A stretch of 64,000 nucleotides of DNA from Treponema sp. (GTDB taxonomy: Bacteria; Spirochaetota; Spirochaetia; Treponematales; Treponemataceae). Positions 9,173 to 18,369 of the stretch are shown here, piece after piece (the first letter of the stretch is position 1; the number at the start of each line of letters is the position of its first letter). The notes under the pieces were generated by a model, which was not told the DNA's origin, made no database searches, and saw nothing but the letters and a program-made list of their open reading frames with translations. The DNA lies in the NCBI GenBank assembly GCA_016288205.1, contig JAEEYO010000054.1, forward strand, positions 62,001 to 126,000, written 5' to 3'. The position numbers and the translations under genes were made by a program.

Positions 9173-10297
9173 CTACTCCTCCAGCCTCACCGAAGCATGC
9201 TCCAATCCGCTGAGAGCAGTCCGATTGTCCGGCTCCACGTTAAGAACACGTTCATACCAAATTCTGGCATCCCCAAACCGCTTCTGCAGCATGGCAATGT
9301 TCCCCAGATTGTTCATCGCACTCACGGAACCCATGGCCGCGGCCTGCTCGTACACGGGAATAGCATCCGCATACATTCCCACACGAGAATAAATAAGAGC
9401 GAGCTGATTCAAAAGTCCCACGTCATTTCTGTTTGCCGCAAGCTTTTTTTTCGCCGCATTGATTTTTGGAATAAATTCCACAGCGATATACTCAGACATA
9501 TCCGACTCAACCGCCGCAACAACTGACTCTTCATTGGGTCTGCGGGAACACTCCGCATCATAGCGGAATATTCCGTCATGGGGCGGATAGTCATACCAAG
9601 CGTCATCAATCATGAAGCACTCGTAGCCGGAGCCATTCAGTTTCTTCAGCGCACCGTACCAGCTGCTGATGAATCCCTTGTCAAGACTGGACATGGAAAG
9701 CGGAATCAGGGTTCTGCCCTTCATCACAATCACGTGGTCACAATCATTGAACATGACAGGAATCTCGGACTCCGCAAGACGCAGGTCAAACATCACGATG
9801 AAATCATCTGAAAGCGGCACGAATCCGACGGGAAGCCCAGATGACGCAAGCATGGACATAAAGAGGACTCCGATCTCGTCAACATCCCCCGCTCCAGTCC
9901 TAAGCGTCTGCTCGGGAAACTGCACCGAGTCCATAAGTTCGGAATCAAGGTGGCTCGAAGAATACGGAGATGAGGCATCCGGTCTGCATTTAATGTCCGA
10001 AAGCCTGAGCCCCTCAAAAAGATACATGGCGAACTGCAGGTTGCGGTTCAGTCCAGCCCGCAGATTGTACCTTCCGATTCCCAAAAGATATTTTGTGAGT
10101 TCCAGCACATTCGCGTTATTAGTTGTGACATGAGAGGCGAGCATGGCAGGCTCCGACCAGTACATACCATTTGAAGGCACATCCGGTATGGCCGAAAACT
10201 TTGCGGATGCACGGCCCGTGTTTTTGCTCCATGCCGAAAGAGCCACGAGAAAGATACACATTATGATTGAGATGCATTTCTTCACAGAACGTTTCAT
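9173..10297 (-). CDS. Secreted protein with inactive transglutaminase-like fold and TPRs
   Basis: 374 residues with a signal peptide (about 1-24, basic start then a hydrophobic stretch ending near SAWS). It matches the C-terminal two thirds of the 646-residue protein encoded just upstream but lacks the barrel-like N-terminal part. The transglutaminase-like core reads GAGDVDEIGVLF: the usual active-site Cys position is Val, and no His follows at the expected place, so catalysis is unlikely. Two TPR-like helices pairs follow (GMYADAIPVYEQAAAMG, RFGDARIWYERVLNVEP). It ends LEE-stop, and the GGAGGAG coding those Glu codons is the SD of the giant gene downstream. Its own SD likewise comes from the gene before it, 9 nt away. 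Possibly a scaffold or regulatory paralogue; function unknown. Confidence 0.85.
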   Translation of the reverse strand: MKRSVKKCISIIMCIFLVALSAWSKNTGRASAKFSAIPDVPSNGMYWSEPAMLASHVTTNNANVLELTKYLLGIGRYNLRAGLNRNLQFAMYLFEGLRLSDIKCRPDASSPYSSSHLDSELMDSVQFPEQTLRTGAGDVDEIGVLFMSMLASSGLPVGFVPLSDDFIVMFDLRLAESEIPVMFNDCDHVIVMKGRTLIPLSMSSLDKGFISSWYGALKKLNGSGYECFMIDDAWYDYPPHDGIFRYDAECSRRPNEESVVAAVESDMSEYIAVEFIPKINAAKKKLAANRNDVGLLNQLALIYSRVGMYADAIPVYEQAAAMGSVSAMNNLGNIAMLQKRFGDARIWYERVLNVEPDNRTALSGLEHASVRLEE

Positions 10298-10306
10298 ATC
10301 TTCCTC

Positions 10307-12244
10307 CTACTCCTCCAGTTGTCCAAGGACACGGTTAAGTCCCTTGAGCGCGGTCTTGTTGTTCGGCTCCAGTTGCAGGGCACGCTCATACCAAAGCTTC
10401 GCGTCCTCAAAGCGTCGCTGCACCGTGGCGATGTTTCCAAGATTGTTCATGGCGCTAACGGATCCCATGGCAGCGGATCTCTCGTAAACCGGGATTGCGC
10501 TTGAGTACATTCCGGCGCGGACATAAAGAAGGGCGAGCTTGTTCAGAAGATCCACGGAGATTCCGTTGGTCGCGAGCTGAGTCTGCACGGCCGCAATCTG
10601 TGGTCCGAACTCGGTCGTGATGTACCTTGACATGTCAGTTTCCACGGAAGCGACGAGCGGAGCCTCAAGGGGCTTCTCACCGGCGGCGGCACTTCCGCTT
10701 GAGACAGTCGCGGGAGAATAGGAGGTCCAGGCATCAGTCAGAGAATAGTAGGTCACGTCGGCTTCGCTGTCTGCGGCTTCCATGATCTCCGTAACGGCGT
10801 TGTACCAGCTGTTTACGAATCCCTCCCTCAGGGTGGACATGGAGACAGGAATCATCACCTGTCCGTCCATAACTATAATGCGGTCAGAGCCGTCAAATGC
10901 GGTGGAAATCTTCGACTCATCCATCTTCAGGTCAATCATAACGATGAAGTCCTCGTCAAGCGGAATGAATCCGGTGTCAATACCGGCGGCGGCAAGCATG
11001 TTCATGAAAAGGATTCCGCAGTCATCCACGTCACCGGTCTTGTAGAGTAGGGTCTGGTACGGATACTGGATATAGTCCAAAACGTCATAGTCCACGTGGC
11101 TCGTCGAATACGGTGTGGCGTTGTCAGGCTTGCACTCTATTCCAAGGAGCCTAATTCCCTCGAAAAGATACATGGCGAACTGCAGGTTGCGGTTCAGACC
11201 GGAGCGGAGTTCGTTGCGTCCGATTCCCACGAGATATTTTGAGAGCTCCAGGACTTCCTGTGCTGACGAGGAGATGTAAGCCGCGAGCACGTTGGCATCC
11301 ATCCACCTGACCTGGTTTCTGTTGTAGACAGAGACGACCACGGACTCAACTGCGGTTCTCTTCTGGCTCAGAAGCTCGTATTCCACCACGATCTCACCCG
11401 GAATGTCCCCGGACTCGGTGAACATCATTATGCGCTCGTTGAAATCGGCCACAAGAGGAATCTCCGCCGTACCGCGCTTGGGAATAAGACCGACCTCGCC
11501 GCAGAAAAGATCCGACGCGGTAAAATTCTCCGTGCGGAAGTAAACCTTCACGTTGTGGATCTCCGCCGACTCGTTGTTTTCTATATATATTGTTCCGAAA
11601 GGATTCTCCTTGTAGAGCTTCGACATGAGCGGGAATACACTCTCATCCTGCGTTATGGAGGCGTTGACTTTTCCGGTGAGCTTCTCGGTGTCCAGCTTGA
11701 ACTGAACCGACGCGGAAAGAGACGGCCCCGCAATTCCCGGCTGACCGAAGACGTTGTACGCCTGATACGTGAACACAGATGCCTCAAGTCCCAGAGACCA
11801 CGCCGGATTGATTCTGAACGCACCGCCGATATAGCCCCTTGCCCAGGGAGAGTAGTCCGTGAGCCTGCCGTTCATGGCCATGCCTACGCCGAGGGAAAGT
11901 CCCGCGTTCATCTCCATGCGCGACATCGGGTACCACACACCCTCAACATGAGCTCCGACCGGAACCACGGACACATTTTTTGCCGCACCCTCCGGAAGCT
12001 GGTCCGAATTATCCTTTGGAAGAATGAAAAAGCCGAAATCAAGTCCGACGTTGAGATGGGGCCTGACGTTCACCCCTGTGGAGAAAAAGCCGTTGAATCC
12101 CACGGGAGCAAAGTTCTGCCCCTTCGAAAGGAAAGGCAGCATGACCCCCGGAGTCAACCTGAAGGTCAACTCATAGGAAAAGAGTAAATTGGAACTTACG
12201 GCCATCAGCATCGCCAGGATGCATTTCTTTCTCCGACTAAACAT
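10307..12244 (-). CDS. Outer-membrane-like protein with inactive transglutaminase-like fold and TPRs
   Basis: First gene of the envelope operon. From ATG at 12244 it gives 645 residues starting with a good signal peptide (FSRRKKCILAMLMAVSSN). A TTG 39 nt upstream (12283) is in frame and would add 13 residues; I prefer the ATG because of the signal peptide, though its SD (GGAG) is unusually close. Parts: beta-rich barrel-like N-terminus (to about 190), an Ig/linker-like region, a transglutaminase-like core with TGDVDDCGILF in which the Cys position is Val and the His is absent, then TPRs (GMYSSAIPVYERSAAMG, RFEDAKLWYERALQLEP). It ends LEE-stop, whose codons form the SD for the next gene. It shares its layout with the N-terminal half of the 2,005-residue protein, so the operon arose by duplication. 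Confidence 0.87.
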   Translation of the reverse strand: MFSRRKKCILAMLMAVSSNLLFSYELTFRLTPGVMLPFLSKGQNFAPVGFNGFFSTGVNVRPHLNVGLDFGFFILPKDNSDQLPEGAAKNVSVVPVGAHVEGVWYPMSRMEMNAGLSLGVGMAMNGRLTDYSPWARGYIGGAFRINPAWSLGLEASVFTYQAYNVFGQPGIAGPSLSASVQFKLDTEKLTGKVNASITQDESVFPLMSKLYKENPFGTIYIENNESAEIHNVKVYFRTENFTASDLFCGEVGLIPKRGTAEIPLVADFNERIMMFTESGDIPGEIVVEYELLSQKRTAVESVVVSVYNRNQVRWMDANVLAAYISSSAQEVLELSKYLVGIGRNELRSGLNRNLQFAMYLFEGIRLLGIECKPDNATPYSTSHVDYDVLDYIQYPYQTLLYKTGDVDDCGILFMNMLAAAGIDTGFIPLDEDFIVMIDLKMDESKISTAFDGSDRIIVMDGQVMIPVSMSTLREGFVNSWYNAVTEIMEAADSEADVTYYSLTDAWTSYSPATVSSGSAAAGEKPLEAPLVASVETDMSRYITTEFGPQIAAVQTQLATNGISVDLLNKLALLYVRAGMYSSAIPVYERSAAMGSVSAMNNLGNIATVQRRFEDAKLWYERALQLEPNNKTALKGLNRVLGQLEE

Positions 12245-12297
12245 ACTCCGCCACGTTTTAAAATCAAGAATCACTTTCCACAATGTCTCATCATAAT

Positions 12298-12338
12298 ATT
12301 ATAATACAGTCAAATCATTTTCACCACCCAAATGGGTA
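12298..12338 (-). promoter_or_regulatory. Promoter and palindromic operator of the envelope operon
   Basis: On the minus strand a TATAAT (12303-12298) is preceded by a 17-nt spacer and a weak -35 (TGGTGA, 12326-12321). A near-palindrome TACCCATTTGGGTG (12338-12325) touches the -35. Close copies occur at the chemotaxis receptor (42053) and diguanylate cyclase (62779) promoters. A poor -35 overlapped by an operator fits an activator-dependent promoter, but repression is equally possible. Confidence 0.55.
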
Positions 12339-12507
12339 GTTTTTTTGAGTTTTTTGAGTTTTTTTTCACATTTCCACAAGCCACAACGACCCCATTCTGA
12401 TTATATCGGCAAATTCTTGATTTGTAAACAGATATTTTCCGCATCGCCATATATTATGGAAGAAAATGAGCCTAAACACTCTAAATCCTCATGCCGATAC
12501 TCACTAT

Positions 12508-14901
12508 ATGCGTAAATTTATCCTAAACCTAGCTTTAATTCTTTCAGTTTCATTCACCTTCGCCCAGACCAAGCCTCTCTACAGGCTCCCGGAGCAGATT
12601 CCGGAGAAAGCGGACTCATCCAACGAGCCTTTTTTGGTCGCCACTGAGTCAGGACTTTACCGGCTCACCTCAAAGGGCGGCATAGACGAGCTGTGGACAG
12701 AGGGATCGGTCTCCAAGATGCTCAGGACGGAGGCCAAGGACAAGGCAGGAAAAAAAATCACCAAATGGTATTTCATAAGCTCCAAGGGCATACTCTCCAC
12801 GACTGACCTTGTGACCTTCACCGAATGCAACAAGGGACTTCCCATGCTGACCATGAAGGACTTCGAGGGCGGGAAGAAAAAGCTCACGAAAAAGGCACCC
12901 CTGCTCAAGGGTCTCGCCGCGGATCCCACCGACCAGAACATACTGGTGACTGCTACAAAGGACGCGGTGTATCTTTCGAAGAACGGAGGGGGAAGCTGGT
13001 TCTCTCTCGGCTCCACAAGCATGAGGACGGCGGGAGTAAAAAGCGTCGCGGTCGCACACATGCCAATCTATGAGAAGGGCAAGGACACTGGCAAGAAGGA
13101 GCTCGTTGTCTTCATGTCGCACCCGGTCTACGGATTCGCATACATCTACCCGGACAGGAAAAGCCCGGCGTGGGTCGAGGCAAGAAGAGGATTCGGCTCC
13201 ACACCCGGAATCTACAACCCCGACGAGGTGTCCGACATAATGCCCGTGCTTGAGAAATCAGCCGACGGAAGCGAGCACGTGGAGATTTACTGCGCGCAGA
13301 CCTTCCTTCCCAACCTATACAAATACAACTGGGCGGAAAAAAAGGCCGAGCAGATTTACAAGGGAGAGGGCGGAATCACCACGTATGACAGCCTCTGCAA
13401 GATTTCGGACACGCTTTATTTCACGACCCTCGGTGAGGTGAGCTCTTTCAAGGTCTCAAGCGGAAAGATCGCCGCATTGAACGAGCGTTACCCAATCTGG
13501 AAAAAACTCATGTTCGCGGCCCCCGGACTTCTCAACGCGGTATCAGTTCCTCCAAGGCAGAGCGGACTCCAGGAGCCACTTATCCTTGACGAGCTTTGGC
13601 TTCTTACCCCGGACGAGTGCACGTCACCATACGCGAAGACCACGATGGACAGAAAGGCGCTCTACATCTCGGCCTATCAGGTAAGGCAGATGGCGGGAAT
13701 TGAGAAATACAGGAACATATTGAAGAAAAACAAGCTCAACGCCGTCGTAGTGGACATGAAGGATGACTCGGGACTTCTGCGCTTTGAGCCGAACTCGGAG
13801 CTGCTTAAGGAAAAGGGATATGTGAGCGCATACAAGATTGACGTGGAGCAGTTCGTGGAGGAGTTCAAGAAGGACGACACATACCTCATCGCGCGAATCG
13901 TCGTGTTCAAGGACAAGAACCTAGTGGAGTATGACGAGGGACAGTACGCGATCTGGAACAACACCACCGGAAAGAGATGGCTCGGAATCAGGTCCTACAC
14001 AGCGTCGGGAGCCACATATTATCCCGAGTACTGGGTGGATCCCTACAGCGAGGAAGTCTGGCAGTACAACGTGGAGGTCGCGAACGAGCTTGTTGAGCGC
14101 GGCTTTGACGAGGTTCAGTTCGACTACATACGCTTCCCCACCGACGGAATCAACATGGGGGACGCGGTCTTCAGATGGAAGGACGAGGGCATGGACAAGG
14201 AGAGCGCGCTCATGTCGTTCCTTGCATACGCGAGAAAGAACATCAAGGCTCCGATCGGAATCGACATCTACGGACTCAACGGATGGCACAGGTCGGGAAC
14301 AAGCACCGGTCAGGACGTGGAGATGCTCTCGCAATACGTTGACGTAATCTGCCCCATGTTCTATCCCTCGCACTTCGAGCAGTTCTTCATGGACGTGAGC
14401 CCCTCGGTGGAGCGTCCCTACAGGATTTATTTTTACGGAACATACAGGAACAGCATAATCGGAAGAAACAAGATCATCGTGCGTCCCTGGGTGCAGGCGT
14501 TCTACATGAGCGTGAGCTACGACGAGAAATTCTACGACAAGGATTACGTGAGGCGTGAGGTCTTCGGCGTGAGGGATGCCCTTAACCGAGGATACATGTA
14601 CTGGAACAACTCTGGCGGAAACTACGACGACGTGAGCCCGGATCCGGCACCAGGCGCAAAATCTCCGTGGAGGGATGTGGAGTCGGACAAGCAGTCAAGG
14701 CTGCCCGCGTTCAGCTCAAGGCCGGAGCTGATTCAGGAGAACAACTCGTACCGCAACAAGACCGCACTTGAGACGGAGAGCAAGAGCGACATGATGAGCG
14801 TGCTGGACACAATCCTCTACCCCGAGCCGAATTCATCCGAGGACCTTCTGATGGACATACTCGACTCAGGACGCAGAAAAATAAGCGGCGGAAACCGATG
14901 A
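12508..14901 (+). CDS. Secreted DUF4015-family putative glycoside hydrolase
   Basis: From ATG at 12508 the product has about 797 residues and a signal peptide (RKFILNLALILSVSFTFA). An in-frame ATG at 12466 has a GGAAGA only 2 nt away and would place 14 polar residues before the signal; both starts are possible. The N-terminal 380 residues look like a beta-propeller or sialidase-like region (LLVTATKDAVYLSKNGGGSWFSLG resembles a BNR-type repeat). The C-terminal part carries motifs of the DUF4015 TIM-barrel family: NAVVVDMKDDSG, YWVDPYSEEVWQYN, GFDEVQFDYIRFPTDG and IGIDIYGLNGW, with Asp and Glu candidates for acid/base residues. The family is annotated as putative glycosyl hydrolase but its substrate is not established. 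It overlaps mnmE by 4 nt. Confidence 0.85.
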   Translation: MRKFILNLALILSVSFTFAQTKPLYRLPEQIPEKADSSNEPFLVATESGLYRLTSKGGIDELWTEGSVSKMLRTEAKDKAGKKITKWYFISSKGILSTTDLVTFTECNKGLPMLTMKDFEGGKKKLTKKAPLLKGLAADPTDQNILVTATKDAVYLSKNGGGSWFSLGSTSMRTAGVKSVAVAHMPIYEKGKDTGKKELVVFMSHPVYGFAYIYPDRKSPAWVEARRGFGSTPGIYNPDEVSDIMPVLEKSADGSEHVEIYCAQTFLPNLYKYNWAEKKAEQIYKGEGGITTYDSLCKISDTLYFTTLGEVSSFKVSSGKIAALNERYPIWKKLMFAAPGLLNAVSVPPRQSGLQEPLILDELWLLTPDECTSPYAKTTMDRKALYISAYQVRQMAGIEKYRNILKKNKLNAVVVDMKDDSGLLRFEPNSELLKEKGYVSAYKIDVEQFVEEFKKDDTYLIARIVVFKDKNLVEYDEGQYAIWNNTTGKRWLGIRSYTASGATYYPEYWVDPYSEEVWQYNVEVANELVERGFDEVQFDYIRFPTDGINMGDAVFRWKDEGMDKESALMSFLAYARKNIKAPIGIDIYGLNGWHRSGTSTGQDVEMLSQYVDVICPMFYPSHFEQFFMDVSPSVERPYRIYFYGTYRNSIIGRNKIIVRPWVQAFYMSVSYDEKFYDKDYVRREVFGVRDALNRGYMYWNNSGGNYDDVSPDPAPGAKSPWRDVESDKQSRLPAFSSRPELIQENNSYRNKTALETESKSDMMSVLDTILYPEPNSSEDLLMDILDSGRRKISGGNR

Positions 14902-16289
14902 CGAACCTAGGCTACATCCCCGAAGAACCCATCGCCGCAATAGCAACCCCACTCGCGCCGGGAGCGATCGGAATCGTGAGGACGAGCGGAAAGGGCTGCA
15001 TCAATCTTGTCGCGGAGATTTTTTCACGTCCCAAGTCACTCACTGGGGCGGCGGGCAACACCCTCGTCTACGGATGGATTCTTGACGGAGAGAGCCGGGT
15101 CGATGAGGTCATGCTGGGAGTCTACCGCGCTCCGAAATCTTTCACGGGCGAGGACATGGTGGAGATTTTCTGCCACGGTGGTACGGCTGTGGTCACGGCA
15201 ATCCTGAGCCTGCTTTTAAGGAGCGGATTCCGATGCGCCGAAAAGGGTGAGTTCACGTTCCGATCATACATCAACGGAAAGACAGATTTGACACGCGCCG
15301 AGGCAGTAAGGGAAATCATCGAAAGCAAGACCGACACATCAAGGGGACATGCGGCGGGAAGACTCGCTGGAAATTTGTTTGAGGAAATCAGCGGCATAAA
15401 AAAACTCATCGTGGACACGCTCGCTGCGATCGAGGTTGAGATTGAGTACCCGGAGGACGAGGAGACCATCGCGGATTCCTTTGACCGTGCGGATCTTATC
15501 CAGGCGAAGGAAAGGCTTGCGTCCCTTGTGGCCTCGTGGAAAAGCGAGAAACTCTTTCAGGACGGAGTTCGTGTGGTTCTCTGCGGAAAAACCAACGCGG
15601 GAAAATCCAGCCTCTTCAACGCACTCTTGAAGGAGGACCGAGCCATCGTGAGCGACATCGAGGGAACTACGAGGGACTACCTTGAGTCATGGGCAAGCTT
15701 CGACGGAATCCCCGCGAGGATTTTTGACACGGCGGGACTGAGGCGCACCGACGACGCGATTGAGGCTGAGGGTGTGGAACGCACCAAGGATTTAAGCGGA
15801 GAGGCGGATCTGATTCTTTATCTTTCGGACGCGACCCTTGGACTTCAAAAGGACGACGAGGATTTTCTTTCCATCGCGAGGGACATGCCCGTGGTTCTTG
15901 TCTGGAACAAATGCGACTCGGAGAAAAAAAATCCCCTGCCCTCCCCGGAGCTGCTTGAGAAAATGCACATTTCCGCCGCCGTGGAAATCTCCGCGAAAAA
16001 GGGAAACGGAATCGGAGATCTCTGCAAGAGCGTAAAATCCATACTGATGAAATCAGATGAGGAGAACCGGAACCAGACGGGACTTGGCTCGGACAGACAG
16101 AAAAAATCCGTGGAGGAAGCCCTTGAGCGCGTGAACCATGCTCTTCTTGCCGCCGAAAGTGATTTTGCATTAGACGCCGTGGTTCAGGACCTTGAGGACT
16201 CGCTTGACTCGCTAGGTGAAGTGACAGGCGAGGTTACGCCGGACGATATTCTTGAAAGCATATTCAGCAATTTCTGCGTGGGAAAGTGA
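14898..16289 (+). CDS. mnmE: tRNA uridine-5-carboxymethylaminomethyl modification GTPase MnmE
   Basis: 463 residues, the usual length. With MnmG this GTPase installs the (carboxymethyl)aminomethyl group on wobble U34 of certain tRNAs. Visible parts: the N-terminal tetrahydrofolate-binding domain (IAAIATPLAPGAIGIVRTSG), the helical domain, an inserted G domain with P-loop GKTNAGKSSL (about 229-238), DTAG (G3) and NKCD (G4), and the diagnostic C-terminus IFSNFCVGK, matching the FC(I/V)GK motif whose Cys is catalytic. The start overlaps the stop of the DUF4015 gene (ATGA), an odd pairing of a secreted protein and a tRNA enzyme that probably reflects co-transcription rather than shared function. 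mnmG is not in the window. Confidence 0.97.
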   Translation: MTNLGYIPEEPIAAIATPLAPGAIGIVRTSGKGCINLVAEIFSRPKSLTGAAGNTLVYGWILDGESRVDEVMLGVYRAPKSFTGEDMVEIFCHGGTAVVTAILSLLLRSGFRCAEKGEFTFRSYINGKTDLTRAEAVREIIESKTDTSRGHAAGRLAGNLFEEISGIKKLIVDTLAAIEVEIEYPEDEETIADSFDRADLIQAKERLASLVASWKSEKLFQDGVRVVLCGKTNAGKSSLFNALLKEDRAIVSDIEGTTRDYLESWASFDGIPARIFDTAGLRRTDDAIEAEGVERTKDLSGEADLILYLSDATLGLQKDDEDFLSIARDMPVVLVWNKCDSEKKNPLPSPELLEKMHISAAVEISAKKGNGIGDLCKSVKSILMKSDEENRNQTGLGSDRQKKSVEEALERVNHALLAAESDFALDAVVQDLEDSLDSLGEVTGEVTPDDILESIFSNFCVGK

Positions 16290-16322
16290 CGGAATTTTCA
16301 TGCCGCACAAGGAGGATGATTT

Positions 16323-17012
16323 ATGGACGACCCTAAGCTGATTTTTGACCTGACATTCATCACGGACTGTCTCATAAAATTCGCGCTCAGCGTCATCTGC
16401 GGATTCATTCTGGGCATGGAGAGAAAGAGCCGGAACCAGGCCGTAGGAATACGCACGCTGATTTTAATCTGCATCTCGTCCACAATCCTCTCAATTCTCT
16501 CAATCTACATTCCGGAGCATTCGCCGGTGCAGGGGGATCCCACGAGAATCATCGCGGGTGTCGTAAGCGGCATCGGATTTTTGGGAGGAGGCGCGATCCT
16601 CAGGCAGGGGATGAACATCAAGGGACTCACATCGGCCGCAATCATCTGGACAAGCTCCGCAATCGGATTGTGCATAGGCGCGGGTCTCTACGTGCAGTCC
16701 TTCGTGGTGCTTCTAATATGTGAGACCGTCCTGATTGTGATTGAAAAATTCGAGTCCAAGTTTTTTCCTGCCATCCACAAAAAGACAATGCGCATAGTGA
16801 TTGAGGACGACAGCGCGGATATAAAATCAATCAGCGACACGATCGAAAAATTCGGCCTGATAATCTGCGACCTGAACATGACCCACAAATTTCCTGAGAA
16901 CAAGCTCTTCCTGCACTACTCGGTGAAGACCCCCCAGGAGATGGATTTTTCCACCCTGATTTCCGCCATCCAGACCATGGGCGAGATAAGCGAATTTTCC
17001 GTGGGTGAGTAA
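16323..17012 (+). CDS. MgtC/SapB-family inner-membrane protein
   Basis: 229 residues with a clean SD (AAGGAGG, 8 nt before ATG). Signature of the family: GFILGMERKSRNQAVGIRT (about 33-51), then SGIGFLGGGAILR and a run of four to five membrane helices, followed by a soluble C-terminal domain of ACT-like appearance (from about 155). MgtC-family proteins are tied to low-magnesium growth and in some pathogens to regulation of the F-ATPase; which role applies here cannot be read from the sequence. The gene follows mnmE by 33 nt on the same strand and faces the Rossmann-like gene. Confidence 0.9.
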   Translation: MDDPKLIFDLTFITDCLIKFALSVICGFILGMERKSRNQAVGIRTLILICISSTILSILSIYIPEHSPVQGDPTRIIAGVVSGIGFLGGGAILRQGMNIKGLTSAAIIWTSSAIGLCIGAGLYVQSFVVLLICETVLIVIEKFESKFFPAIHKKTMRIVIEDDSADIKSISDTIEKFGLIICDLNMTHKFPENKLFLHYSVKTPQEMDFSTLISAIQTMGEISEFSVGE

Positions 17013-17060
17013 AAGGCGGGGATGAATCTATCAGTTCCAGGCGGAATGCCTTATAATTTC

Positions 17061-17873
17061 TTACTTCCTCCCCAAAAGCGAGAACCCTGGTTTCTGGAAT
17101 TTGGTTCCCGGTCTTATCCATGCGAGGGATTTTTTTGCCATGCCCTTTGCTTTTTGTTGTGCGAGCGCGTCCACGTAATAGGCGGTCCATTTTGCGAGGG
17201 ATGTCTCGTTGGCCACTATGTCCATTGACTTGTCGCCGCGTACCATAATCACGTTGATGTTCTCAAGGTCTCCGTAAATGGCTACTATGTTTTCAGCAAA
17301 GGCCATGAAAGCAGTCGCTGCTGCCGCCACCACCGGGGATGCTATGGCATAGGCTCCGTTTCTGAGCGAGGGTGCGCGAACCGCATCCGCGGCTGAGGGT
17401 CCCTCCTTCAAAAGGAAGACAAGCGATCCCGGCTCCCTGTCAGTCTTGCGTGCCCGGAATCTTTTAAGAACCTCCAGCGTAAGATACTGATAGGACAAAA
17501 TCATGTCGCTGCAGCCCTGGGAACATTCCTCTATGTCAACCTGATTGGCGCGTGAGGCATAAAGCTCCTCGTCAAAATAAAGCACCACGTCATCGATTCT
17601 CTCAAAAACACTCTCGGCGTTCAAAATCAGCGTACGCGCGGAGATGGCGGATCCACGGCTCCAGGGTACGGTCGCGATTCCGGAAGCCTTGTCCAAAAGT
17701 TTCTTATGACGCTCCTGCACCAGCTGTCCAGCCGCCTCCACATCGAAAGCGTCTTCGGGTTCCGTCACGTCAGGCTCGCATACCACCACCTGCCGACCGC
17801 TTTGAACGAGTCCATCCGCATATTTAGAGCACGCCGGCATATCCTTTCCGGCAACAAGAATTGTCTTAGCCAT
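17061..17873 (-). CDS. Conserved protein of Rossmann-like appearance, function unknown
   Basis: 270 residues. The N-terminus (AKTILVAGKD) followed by alternating strand and helix, and a later VFERIDDVVLYFDEELYAS stretch, look like a short-chain dehydrogenase-type fold, but the Gly-rich nucleotide loop is incomplete and no YxxxK pair is in the expected place. A region with NGAYAIASPVVAAAATAFMAFAENI is Ala-rich and helical. No signal peptide. It is convergent with the MgtC-like gene (49 nt between stops). I do not recognise a specific function; a non-catalytic SDR relative is the best guess. Confidence 0.75.
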   Translation of the reverse strand: MAKTILVAGKDMPACSKYADGLVQSGRQVVVCEPDVTEPEDAFDVEAAGQLVQERHKKLLDKASGIATVPWSRGSAISARTLILNAESVFERIDDVVLYFDEELYASRANQVDIEECSQGCSDMILSYQYLTLEVLKRFRARKTDREPGSLVFLLKEGPSAADAVRAPSLRNGAYAIASPVVAAAATAFMAFAENIVAIYGDLENINVIMVRGDKSMDIVANETSLAKWTAYYVDALAQQKAKGMAKKSLAWIRPGTKFQKPGFSLLGRK

Positions 17874-18029
17874 AGACTCGATTTTAGCACAAAAAAGATT
17901 TTTTGAATAGGGTCTTTTTTTACCGCAACCACGAATCCAAAATCATAAAACATTTCAAACCAGAGTTACATCGAAAGAGTTTTTAGGATTTTTCACCAGA
18001 TTTATAAATTTTTTTTCAAATTTGATTAC
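17874..18029. other. AT-rich intergenic segment
   Basis: Runs of A and T with no open frame of note and no clear terminator. It separates the Rossmann-like gene (start at 17873, minus strand) from the nuclease remnant. The reverse-strand frame at 17955-18200 is antisense to the remnant and is not a gene. Confidence 0.4.
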
Positions 18030-18210
18030 CGTAACGCACTCTTGAAGGGACAGGACTACCCGGACCTTCCTGCAAGCTATATTCTCTTTATTTGCAAGAC
18101 TGACCCATTCGCGGATGAGACTCGGTACTATCGAGCAGATAGCACAGGCAATAAGTCTCCCGTTGGAACAAGTACAAGAGTTCTCTGAAAAACTTTGCAT
18201 AAAGGCATGA
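18030..18210 (+). pseudogene. Remnant of an Rpn-family (PD-(D/E)XK) nuclease/transposase-like gene
   Basis: Two short pieces in different frames match the middle and the end of Rpn-type proteins. From 18030 the frame gives RNALLKGQDYPDLPASYILF followed by ICKTDPFADETR, the conserved strand after the nuclease core. From 18115, in another frame, it gives MRLGTIEQIAQAISLPLEQV and ends EFSEKLCIKA-stop at 18210, typical of the C-terminus of this family. The N-terminal catalytic part and the sequence between the two motifs are gone, so this is a decayed fragment after deletion and frameshift. Confidence 0.7.
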
Positions 18211-18369
18211 AACTTTTAAGGCATCACATACACCCTCGTTGCAAGAAAAGCGGCGGGGGGGATTTTTTTACAAAAAGTCGCATTTTTGGCGACCACACTC
18301 CCTGACATTTTTACTATATTATAGTTATAAGATGAACGAAGCTTATCCGCTCGAATCAAGGGGGCATAT

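Noticed and set aside
12339-12372. T-rich run downstream of the palindrome at 12325, considered as a terminator
   Set aside because: The 4-5 bp stem is weak, the same box recurs at two other promoters, and no gene ends here, so an operator is the better reading.
17955-18200. Minus-strand 81-codon frame
   Set aside because: Antisense to the Rpn-type remnant, with no SD and no recognisable protein features.
18250-18290. Run of seven G followed by A and seven T, considered as a phase-variation switch
   Set aside because: It lies about 110 nt before the ATG and outside any promoter element I can define; possible but unsupported.
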